Of a DNA stretch of 34,034 bases, positions 24,308 to 31,644 are shown in pieces. Made by a program: the position numbers and the translations under genes. The notes below the pieces were generated by a model. It made no database searches. It was not told the origin of the DNA and saw only the letters and a list, made by a program, of their open reading frames with translations. Source of the DNA: an uncultured Polycyclovorans sp. (GTDB lineage Bacteria; Pseudomonadota; Gammaproteobacteria; Nevskiales; Nevskiaceae); the NCBI GenBank assembly GCA_936928855.1, contig CAKZHZ010000045.1, positions 1 through 34,034 on the forward strand, written 5' to 3'. The first letter of the stretch is position 1. Each line of letters opens with the position of its first letter.

Positions 24308-26389
24308 TCAGAACTGGTACGCGATGCGCACCGTCACCTCGTCGGCAAAGTCCACCGTCGACAGCAGCGTTTCATTGGGATTGACCCCGCCGATGTCACC
24401 ATCGATGTAGCTGTAGAACGCCTCGAACGTCCATTCGCGAGACGGCTTGTACTTGATCCCCGGCTGCACCAGGATGGCGCCGCGCGGGTCATACAGCGTG
24501 GCAAAGCCGATGCGATAGATGTCCTGCGGGAACGGCTGCTGGAACGCCAGTGCGATGTAGTGCGCCTCGCTGACCCCGTCGGCAGCCTTGGTCTCGCTGC
24601 CGCCATAGCCACTGAGGTGACGCCCGAACAGATCGTCAGTGTCGCGGTACATGTACTGGAACACCAGGTAGGTGGCCGGGAAGGCCGCCGTGAAACGGTG
24701 ATACTTCTCCAGCACCAGGGCCCCGACCCACGCATCCTCGACGATGTAGTTACGGCTCAGCGAGGTATTGGTGAACGTGCGGTCCGGCGTGTAGCTGGCC
24801 TCGACGTTGATGATCAACTGATCGAGCAGACCACCCGGCTTACCTTCGGTGACGTAGCTGGCACCCAGGCCATACACCTGTTCCCGGAAGTACTCGCGGG
24901 CGATGTGGCCGCGAAGGCTGCCGCCGCCGGCGATGAAGAAGGTGTTGAGCTGGTTGAAGCCCTCTTCAAAGGTATCCGCCACCGAGGCCGTCAGCGTCTG
25001 TGCTGCCGGGAACTCGGCGATGGCGGCATTGAGCCCCGCCAACCCGTCCAGCCGCACCTGCGCCGCATAGTTGTACCACTCGTTGGCGGAGTACACGCCA
25101 CCCGGCGCGGCCTCGAACGGCGTCTCGGCCAGCAGCGCTCCGGAGTCGTTGCCCTGCAGCGACAGCAGCAGGTTCACGTAGCTGCCCAGCGTACCCACCT
25201 GATTCGGCAGCGGCGTGGCCACGTTGGACTTGGTCCAGCGATACACCCCGTCGGGATTGATGCGCTCGGCGGCAATCGCCTGCAGACCCCACTGCCCGAA
25301 GTTGCCCTTTAGTCGCAGGCCGTAGCTCAGATCGCTGTCGCGCCCGCTTTCCTTGTACAGATCGTGCACGGTGAACTGCACCGGGATGATGTTGTACTGG
25401 GTGTTCGGGTTGCCCAGCACCGTCGGCTGGAACTTCTGCACAAAGGCGTCCGCCAGTACCGAGTCGGTGATCTGGTAGCCCAGACGAATGCCCAGCGACG
25501 GAATGCGCTTGTCGGAGAACTCCTCCTGCGCATAGTCGAGCAGCGAGTGACGACGGAGATCCAGCCCGTTGGGTACGTCGAGCACCCGGAAGAAGATGGC
25601 CTGCCCCCAGGCAATCTGCTGGTTGCCGATGCGCAGGTTCAACGGGCCGCTGTTGTACTGCAGGAACAGGGCGGGGAAGTAGACCTGGTAGTTCTCACCC
25701 GCCCACTCCAGCGGATTCGGATTGCCACCGCCTTCCACCCGGTACTCGAAGTAATTCGGTGTGCCGGCATACAGCCTGGAATCGCCACCGCGGATACTGG
25801 TGCGGCTGTTGGCGATGGAACGGGCATCGAACTCGTCGTAGACGGCGGGATCGTAGATGCCGCGCAGACGTCCGATCAGCGACCAGTTCTGCCCGTAGCG
25901 CAGCCCGATTTCGAGTTCGCCCCGCAGGATGGTGTAGTTGATGTCGTTGTCCACCCGCGGAATCGGCGTACCCTCGTTGATCGAGGTATCAACGCCACGC
26001 AGACCCGGCGAGCTGTTGTCACTGCCCACCCCCGGCGGGAACGGCAGCGTGGTCCAGGTGCCGATCTCCGGCAAGGTGATGGGCAGGGCTTCGACGATGG
26101 GGCCGAGGATGGGCAGCTCACCGATGGTGGTGCTGATCAGGGCCGGCGGCACATAGGCCTGCCGATCAATGGCGCGCTCGTTGAACAGGTTGCCCAACTG
26201 GTTGTTGGGGTTGTCGTAGCTGCTGGTCGAGTAGGTCCCTTCCGCACGCACGAAGCCGCCTAACGCAAGGTCGAAGTCGCTCCAGAATCCGTCTGCATGA
26301 GCGGATGCGGCGAACATGGCGGCTGCAACCGCAATCGCGTGACGCATCCAGCCCGATGTCACGCGAGACCGCGAGTCCCTGTTTTTCAT
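24308..26389 (-). CDS. DUF1302 outer-membrane beta-barrel protein
   Basis: 693 residues. A Sec signal peptide (RHAIAVAAAMFAASAHADGF, cleavage after AHA near residue 32) precedes a protein with alternating beta-strand pattern throughout, and it ends in VRIAYQF: a terminal phenylalanine, the BamA-recognised signature of outer-membrane barrels. The N-terminal text DFDLALGGFVRAEGTYS and internal segments such as LNLRIGNQQIAWGQAIFFRV and the repeated EIGLRYGQNWSLIGRL are typical of DUF1302, a porin-like family usually paired with DUF1329. It probably passes a hydrophobic substrate across the outer membrane (inference). AGGAG precedes the ATG at 26389. Preceded by YCF48 with a 35-bp gap. Confidence 0.9.
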   Translation of the reverse strand: MKNRDSRSRVTSGWMRHAIAVAAAMFAASAHADGFWSDFDLALGGFVRAEGTYSTSSYDNPNNQLGNLFNERAIDRQAYVPPALISTTIGELPILGPIVEALPITLPEIGTWTTLPFPPGVGSDNSSPGLRGVDTSINEGTPIPRVDNDINYTILRGELEIGLRYGQNWSLIGRLRGIYDPAVYDEFDARSIANSRTSIRGGDSRLYAGTPNYFEYRVEGGGNPNPLEWAGENYQVYFPALFLQYNSGPLNLRIGNQQIAWGQAIFFRVLDVPNGLDLRRHSLLDYAQEEFSDKRIPSLGIRLGYQITDSVLADAFVQKFQPTVLGNPNTQYNIIPVQFTVHDLYKESGRDSDLSYGLRLKGNFGQWGLQAIAAERINPDGVYRWTKSNVATPLPNQVGTLGSYVNLLLSLQGNDSGALLAETPFEAAPGGVYSANEWYNYAAQVRLDGLAGLNAAIAEFPAAQTLTASVADTFEEGFNQLNTFFIAGGGSLRGHIAREYFREQVYGLGASYVTEGKPGGLLDQLIINVEASYTPDRTFTNTSLSRNYIVEDAWVGALVLEKYHRFTAAFPATYLVFQYMYRDTDDLFGRHLSGYGGSETKAADGVSEAHYIALAFQQPFPQDIYRIGFATLYDPRGAILVQPGIKYKPSREWTFEAFYSYIDGDIGGVNPNETLLSTVDFADEVTVRIAYQF

Positions 26390-26424
26390 CGTTTGCTCCT
26401 CATCTATCGTTGATCTGTACCGCT

Positions 26425-27372
26425 TTATTCACCGCGTACTTCGATCACCTGTCCTGCCTGCCCCACTGCCATCAGGCGCCCCGAGGACGACAGGGCAAGG
26501 TCCGTGAACCAGGCCGTACCCAGCACATCTTCCCGGTGCGACGTCCAGCTCGAACCACCGTCCTCGCTGGTCAGCCACTCCCGCATGCCGGCCACCACCA
26601 CATGCCCGTTGGGCAGTGCCTGCACCGAGAACAGGTTGGCCTTGCTTTCGGTTTCCCGGCGCTCCCAGCTCTGGCCACCATCGGTGGTCCGCAGAATCAG
26701 GCCATCCTGACCAACGGCATAACCGTTGCCGCCCGGTGCCACCTTGAGCGCAAAGATCGAGGCATCACCCCGGTGAATCACCCGCCAATTGACGCCGCCA
26801 TCGTCCGATCGCAACACCACGGCATACTCGCCCACCACCATCACGGTGCCGTCGTCGCCGAACTGCACATCGTAGAGGTGAGGTTGAATGCCCATCTGAT
26901 CGGCATCCAGGTTCGGCCATTCGATTTCCACCTGTGACCAGCTCTGCCCGCCATCCACGGAACGAAGCACGGTGCCGAAGGCGCCGACCGCCACCGCCAG
27001 ACCTTCGGCGTTGACGCCCACCGACATCAGCCGCTCCTCGGTCGGTGACGACACGGCGCGCCAGACGCCGTCCTGACGGACCGCGATGGTGCCGCGCTGC
27101 CCGACCGCCACGGCATGGGCGCCGCGTTGGTCCACACCGAGCAACGCCAGCGTGGTGCCTTCGGTCTGCAAGGTCTGCCAGGCGCGACCGCCATCTTCAG
27201 AGGCCAACACTTGGCCTCCGGTGCCGACCGCCAGCACCTGCTCACCGCGCACATCAATCGAAAACAACGCCTGATGCGCGGTGCCGGATTTCACCGGCGC
27301 CACTTCCAGCGCCTGTGAGGTCGGAATTCCCAACGCCAGCCCGAAGGCCAGCACGATGCCAGATACCCGCAT
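26425..27372 (-). CDS. YCF48/BNR-type beta-propeller protein, exported
   Basis: 315 residues from the ATG at 27372 (GGAGGAG just upstream); the open frame extends further upstream into the DUF1329 gene but only this start is preceded by a ribosome binding site and a signal peptide. Signal MRVSGIVLAFGLALGIPTSQA, cleavage likely after SQA. About five to six repeats of the Asp-box/YCF48 type follow: SEDGGRAWQTLQ, SVDGGQSWSQVE, SDDGGVNWRVIH, TTDGGQSWERRE, SEDGGSSWTSHR, each about 40 residues apart. The family (photosystem II stability/HCF136-like) forms propellers used as assembly or docking scaffolds. Here it may bridge the MMPL transporter and the outer-membrane barrel in the periplasm (inference). 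Confidence 0.9.
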   Translation of the reverse strand: MRVSGIVLAFGLALGIPTSQALEVAPVKSGTAHQALFSIDVRGEQVLAVGTGGQVLASEDGGRAWQTLQTEGTTLALLGVDQRGAHAVAVGQRGTIAVRQDGVWRAVSSPTEERLMSVGVNAEGLAVAVGAFGTVLRSVDGGQSWSQVEIEWPNLDADQMGIQPHLYDVQFGDDGTVMVVGEYAVVLRSDDGGVNWRVIHRGDASIFALKVAPGGNGYAVGQDGLILRTTDGGQSWERRETESKANLFSVQALPNGHVVVAGMREWLTSEDGGSSWTSHREDVLGTAWFTDLALSSSGRLMAVGQAGQVIEVRGE

Positions 27373-27381
27373 ATCTCCTCC

Positions 27382-27417
27382 AAAAGCACCGGCGCCCCAC
27401 CCCGCGCGGGGCGCCGG
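27382..27417 (-). terminator. Strong GC hairpin between DUF1329 copy b and YCF48
   Basis: On the minus strand CCGGCGCCCC (27417-27408) pairs with GGGGCGCCGG (27398-27389) across a 9-base loop and is followed by TGCTTTT. The U-tract is short, so full termination is uncertain; attenuation or mRNA end-protection between the two genes is possible. The hairpin ends about 15 bases from the YCF48 start. Confidence 0.6.
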
Positions 27418-27431
27418 CGAAGACCACATGC

Positions 27432-28808
27432 TCAGACGGCGCCGAGGCGCGAAATGGCGTTGACAGTCAAATATTTGTTGTAGACGTCGACGCCTTCGGT
27501 ATCGAACAGGCTCTTGTAGCCGCCCGTGGTCGATTCCGTGTGCGTGACACGGCTCATGCGGTTGGCCTGGATGTCGTGGCTGAGCACGTAGGTCCAGGAC
27601 CAGGCCGGATGACCCTTGCCGTCCTTCACCGACTTGCTGCCACTGGTGTACTGCGACCAGCCGGCTTCGAAGGACTTCCAGATCTCGCCGCGACGGTCGT
27701 AGGTGATGTAGGCCACAAACTGCTGATTGCGCACATCGATCCAGACCCGCTTCTTGCCCACCGGCGCACGCGGATATCCGACCGGCTCGGCTTCCAGCAC
27801 GATGCACTCCGGGCACATCGAGAAGTTGGTATCGAGGAAGGTCTGCCCCTTCGGTCCGCCGTGTGCCCCGATCTCCCAGTTCTTGGACTCGCCGGCCCAG
27901 TTGTCACTGACGGCACCAAGCATCGGCTTGCGCTCGATGATCTTGTAGTTGCCCCAGGTCAGCATGGGATCGCCCGCGGCCCAGGCATCAGAGAGGAACC
28001 AGGTGATCCCCGGCAGCAGCGGCTCGAAGCGCTGGTTGGTCGGGAACTGACGCACCCGGCGGAACGCCGGCAGGTAGCCATGCAGGTCGGGGAACTTGTT
28101 CTGGTCGTAGTGCCAGACGCTGAGGAAGGAGCTGCCCGAGGTATCGGACGGCGCGGTGAACCAGACCGACTGCAGACGCAGCAGATCCTCTCCCTTGTCG
28201 AAGACCTTGCCATCCAGACGTGCGTTGCACTGCAGCTCGGCCCAGACGAAGTCGTACTGGTAGGCCTGTTCGCCGGCCGGATCGATATCCCACTGACGGA
28301 TGGCGTACTGGCAATAGTCGTGCCGCCCCCAGGACAGGGTCAGGTTGGCGATGGCCTCTTCACCGGTGCTCGGCTCGGTGAACGGCAGGCCACCGATCCA
28401 GGGCTTGCCACCCTGTTCGTAGATGTTGCCATCACTGCCGATCTTCGCCTTGCCCTTGTTGCGCAGCGTGGCTTCCAGGAAGTCGTGCGGATACAGCTTG
28501 GCCGGGTCGGTGACGGTCGGCACGATCTTGATCCGGCGACCCATGGTCTTCACCTGCTGATAGGTGATGGGGTCGAGCAGATCCTTGACCGCGTCGACAT
28601 TGTCGGCAGTAACGAAATCGCCGGTCTTGACCTTGCCCTTGGTGAACATTTCGACCGAGGTCAACTCGTCGGGATACGCCTTTTCCATGTTGCCATTGGC
28701 GATCATCGGCCACAGGGGGGCCAGCACGCCGGCAGCAGACGCACCCTTGAGCGTACGCTCCAGGAACATGCGGCGGCTGTAGTCGACATCAAACTTGCGG
28801 ATATGCAT
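27432..28808 (-). CDS. DUF1329 protein, Tat-exported (copy b)
   Basis: 458 residues; paralogue of copy a, with nearly the same opening (MHIR-x-FD-x-DYSRR). Twin-arginine signal SRRMFLERTLKGASAAG (R12-R13). Shared body motifs: FVTADNVDAVKDLLDPITYQ, KPWIGGLPFTEP, FLSDAWAAGDPMLTWGNYKI, YPRAPVGKKRVWIDVRN and CPECIVLEAEPVGYPRAP. Predicted periplasmic lipid- or ligand-carrying protein related to the LolA/LolB fold (family knowledge), working with DUF1302. It is the second gene of operon B, 132 bp after the MMPL gene. GAGGAGAGCAAGAG precedes the ATG at 28808. Two copies in one operon suggest two steps of carriage or a heteromeric carrier. Confidence 0.9.
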   Translation of the reverse strand: MHIRKFDVDYSRRMFLERTLKGASAAGVLAPLWPMIANGNMEKAYPDELTSVEMFTKGKVKTGDFVTADNVDAVKDLLDPITYQQVKTMGRRIKIVPTVTDPAKLYPHDFLEATLRNKGKAKIGSDGNIYEQGGKPWIGGLPFTEPSTGEEAIANLTLSWGRHDYCQYAIRQWDIDPAGEQAYQYDFVWAELQCNARLDGKVFDKGEDLLRLQSVWFTAPSDTSGSSFLSVWHYDQNKFPDLHGYLPAFRRVRQFPTNQRFEPLLPGITWFLSDAWAAGDPMLTWGNYKIIERKPMLGAVSDNWAGESKNWEIGAHGGPKGQTFLDTNFSMCPECIVLEAEPVGYPRAPVGKKRVWIDVRNQQFVAYITYDRRGEIWKSFEAGWSQYTSGSKSVKDGKGHPAWSWTYVLSHDIQANRMSRVTHTESTTGGYKSLFDTEGVDVYNKYLTVNAISRLGAV

Positions 28809-28940
28809 CTCTTGCTCTCCTCACTTCTTCATGACAACCCGTGAACCGGCGGTTGCTTCCGGGGCCCGGAACGCGGGGTGCGAAACCAGACTCAAGGCCA
28901 CTACGGACAACAGACGCTTCTGGACGCAGTCCGGCATGCA

Positions 28941-31394
28941 TCATTTGGCCGGCGCCAGGGCGCCATCCATCTTTTGCATTTCGGACGGCTCGGCAAACGC
29001 CGACAGGTCGACGCTTTCGCCCACCAGAAGATCCTTGCGCCCCACGAACCGGGGCTTGATCAGCCACACCAGCAGCGGCAACACCACCAGTGCCAGCACC
29101 ATGTTGATCAACATGATGAACACCAGCAGCAGCCCCATGTCGGCCAGGAACTTCAGGCCCGACAGGAAGTACCAGGGCATGATCGCCAGCAGCATGATGC
29201 TGGCCGTGAACATGATGGCCTTGCCGGTGGTGGTGTGCGCCGTGAGAATCGCCTGCGACCAGTTGCGGCGCTCGGCGTCGTATTCCTCACAGATGCGCGA
29301 CAGCAGATAGATGCCGTAGTCGATACCGACACCCACACCGATCGCTGCCACCATCAGGGAGTTCACATCAAGCCCGATGCCCATCAGGTGCATGATGGCC
29401 GTCAGCAGGAAGTTCGACAGGTTCACCGGCAGCAGCAGCACGATGCCCGCCACCATGGAGCGGTAGGCGAAGCTGCAGGCCACGAAGATCGCCAGATTGA
29501 GCAGCCCCAGGATCACCCAGTGGAACCGCTCCACCACGTTGTTCATGGCCTGCTGCAGCGCGATGGTGCCGGTACCCAGACGTACCGTGAACGCCTCGAA
29601 ATCATTGCCCACCGCGTCCAGCGCCTTGCGGGCCGAGGCAAGGGCGGCATCCACCGTCTCCTGCTTGTTGTCCTGGTACCACAGCGACACCGTGGAGTTC
29701 TGCATGTTGAAGTCGATCACATGCGAGAAGGCCTTGGTGCTGCTGCCCAGCGTCACCGCGGTGGCGGCGGCGTTGGTGGAGGCATTGTCCGGGTCGATCG
29801 GCAGCCATTTGGGATGGCCGCCGGCAAACAGGCGATTGCCCTCCATCAGATAGTCGCCAAACGACAGCGTGGCCCGGGGTGGGTGATCACCCTGCTCCAT
29901 CAGATTCTGCAGACGGAACATCGTCATCACCGTTTCCGCCTGACGGGCAACACGGCTGGGATCGGTCGGATTCTTGGCTTCGAGCACGATCTCCAGCGTG
30001 TTCACACCGGGGAAATTGCGGTTGATATTGCGTACCGCCTCGTTGTACTCGGACTCGTACCAGAGCAGGTTCGAACCCTCCACCGGATTGCCGATCTTGA
30101 TCTGCAGCGCGGTGAACACCGAGAACGCCGCCATCGCCGCCACGATGACCGTGGTCACCCGGGCGCGCGGGCCATGGGTCAGCGACGACACGCCGCGCAG
30201 CACACTCTGGAAGTGCCGCTGGAAGCCACCGTGCTTCTCACCATCGCCAACCAGACGGTCGACGTTTTTCGGTGGCGGCAGCGAGGCCAGCAGCAGCGAG
30301 ATCAGCACCACGCCGGTGGGAATCATCCAGATCGCCCAGAAACCGCAGAACAGGGCAAAACGTTCCATTGCCGGAATCGGCGCGATGGCGATCAGGAAGA
30401 TGCCGACGGTATCGGTGAAGATCCCGAGTACCGACGGCGCCATCATCACGCCCATGGTGATCTCCGCAGCCTTGCCACGATCCCCCACCTGGGCGTAGAT
30501 CTCGTAATACCGTTCGGTGAACTGCACGCAGTGCGAGAATGATCGCGCCACCAGCAGCAACGGCACGATCATCAGCAATGGTTCGATCGGCGAGCCCAAC
30601 CAACCCATCAGGCCGAAACCCCAGATCGCAGCCACCGTACTGGTGATGATCGGCGTGACGATGCCGACCACATTGCGCATGTACAAGGCCAGCGCCAGCA
30701 CCAGGGCGGACAGGGTGATGGCAAAGATGCCGATCATCTCCGACTGGTACTGGTAGACCCACCCGGTCAGCGCAGGCTGGCCCGCCAGGTAGACATCGTG
30801 ATCGTCGTCGCGTGCCGCCTCGACCAGCCCCTGCACGTAGTCGAAAGCCACGCCGTAATCGAGCAGGCGCTCGATGAACGTGGCGTGCACCAGCGTGGCG
30901 GAATTGTCACGGGAGATCAGAAATTCGCGGGAATTGGGCGACTTTTCCACCCGCTCGCGGAACTCGGCCAGTTCCTCCGGCGTCGCCGGCACCCGGTCTT
31001 CCATCAGCGGCCGCATGTCGATGCCGTAGGGTGTCGCCTCGGCGTAACGGGCCTTCTCGGTGGCGATCGACAGGATCTGGTCGTGATCAACGCCCGGCGA
31101 CAAGTCGATGTCGCGGGTCATCTGCCAGACCTTCTGCAAGGTCTCGGCGTTGTAGATATCGCCGTCCTTGCGCTGGATCATCACCGTCATCGTCAGCGGA
31201 TTGCCGAAGTTCGGGTGATCCTTGTAGACCTGAACGAAGGGATCGTCCTTGGGCAGCAGGTCCGAGAAGATCGTCTTCAACTGCACGCCGGGCAGGCCCA
31301 TGCCGAAGCCAACCGTGATCAGCAGAAACGCCACCATTGACAGGCGGCGGTGGCGCATGACCCAACGCGCCAGGCGGAACCTCAATGCATGCAT
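28941..31394 (-). CDS. RND superfamily transporter, MMPL type
   Basis: 817 residues. Two repeats, each one transmembrane helix, a large periplasmic domain and five transmembrane helices; first helix LSMVAFLLITVGFGMGLPGV (about 18-37). The helix groups with VGIVTPIITSTVAAIWGFGL and SLMVAAIGVGVGIDYGIYLL match the MMPL/predicted exporter family, the second including the GVGIDYG element where acidic residues carry protons. These transporters move hydrophobic molecules such as lipids across the inner membrane driven by proton motive force. No membrane-fusion partner is in the operon; YCF48 and DUF1329 proteins follow instead. First gene of operon B; a dyad motif lies about 200 bp upstream. In this operon it could work in import, but direction is unknown. 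Confidence 0.92.
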   Translation of the reverse strand: MHALRFRLARWVMRHRRLSMVAFLLITVGFGMGLPGVQLKTIFSDLLPKDDPFVQVYKDHPNFGNPLTMTVMIQRKDGDIYNAETLQKVWQMTRDIDLSPGVDHDQILSIATEKARYAEATPYGIDMRPLMEDRVPATPEELAEFRERVEKSPNSREFLISRDNSATLVHATFIERLLDYGVAFDYVQGLVEAARDDDHDVYLAGQPALTGWVYQYQSEMIGIFAITLSALVLALALYMRNVVGIVTPIITSTVAAIWGFGLMGWLGSPIEPLLMIVPLLLVARSFSHCVQFTERYYEIYAQVGDRGKAAEITMGVMMAPSVLGIFTDTVGIFLIAIAPIPAMERFALFCGFWAIWMIPTGVVLISLLLASLPPPKNVDRLVGDGEKHGGFQRHFQSVLRGVSSLTHGPRARVTTVIVAAMAAFSVFTALQIKIGNPVEGSNLLWYESEYNEAVRNINRNFPGVNTLEIVLEAKNPTDPSRVARQAETVMTMFRLQNLMEQGDHPPRATLSFGDYLMEGNRLFAGGHPKWLPIDPDNASTNAAATAVTLGSSTKAFSHVIDFNMQNSTVSLWYQDNKQETVDAALASARKALDAVGNDFEAFTVRLGTGTIALQQAMNNVVERFHWVILGLLNLAIFVACSFAYRSMVAGIVLLLPVNLSNFLLTAIMHLMGIGLDVNSLMVAAIGVGVGIDYGIYLLSRICEEYDAERRNWSQAILTAHTTTGKAIMFTASIMLLAIMPWYFLSGLKFLADMGLLLVFIMLINMVLALVVLPLLVWLIKPRFVGRKDLLVGESVDLSAFAEPSEMQKMDGALAPAK

Positions 31395-31591
31395 CGCTCG
31401 CCCCCGTTTTTACACTGCGGGAAACGATCCGAAGCCACCAGGATCCATGCGCGGGGCGCCACCGGGAACCGGGCACCGATCAACCTTTCGACAGGCCGCA
31501 AGTCTGCTCTCCTCATCCTTTTTCTACTGCCCGGCCCGTCATGCAGGCTGGGTCCTCGCAGCCTGATTAAGCCTGTCGGCCCGGCAGTGGC

Positions 31592-31620
31592 GCCCCACCT
31601 TAAAGGGTAGTTTTTACCCC
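31592..31620 (-). promoter_or_regulatory. Dyad motif upstream of operon B (putative LuxR/MalT-type operator)
   Basis: Plus-strand ACCTTAAAGGGTAGTTTT (31597-31614) followed by TACCCCCC, matching the operon A element in ACCY-N4-GGGTAGTTTT. GGGTA-N5-TACCC forms a second perfect dyad (31605-31619). It sits in the 250-bp gap 31395-31644 between the MMPL gene and the regulator gene, 25-53 bp from the latter's stop. TTAATC on the minus strand near 31569 is a weak -10 candidate. No gene is seen in the gap. Confidence 0.6.
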
Positions 31621-31644
31621 CCTACCCCGGCCGAAGGATGGCGG

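Noticed and set aside
27373..27816. N-terminal extension of YCF48 into the DUF1329 gene (463-residue frame)
   Set aside because: A signal peptide and ribosome binding site mark the ATG at 27372; the extension overlaps a real gene.
27045..28844. Plus-strand open frame of 599 codons opposite YCF48 and DUF1329 copy b
   Set aside because: Antisense to two exported proteins with signals and ribosome binding sites; no recognisable domain.
28878..30542. Plus-strand open frame of 554 codons opposite the MMPL gene
   Set aside because: Repetitive H/Q/R-rich translation is an artefact of reading transmembrane codons in reverse.
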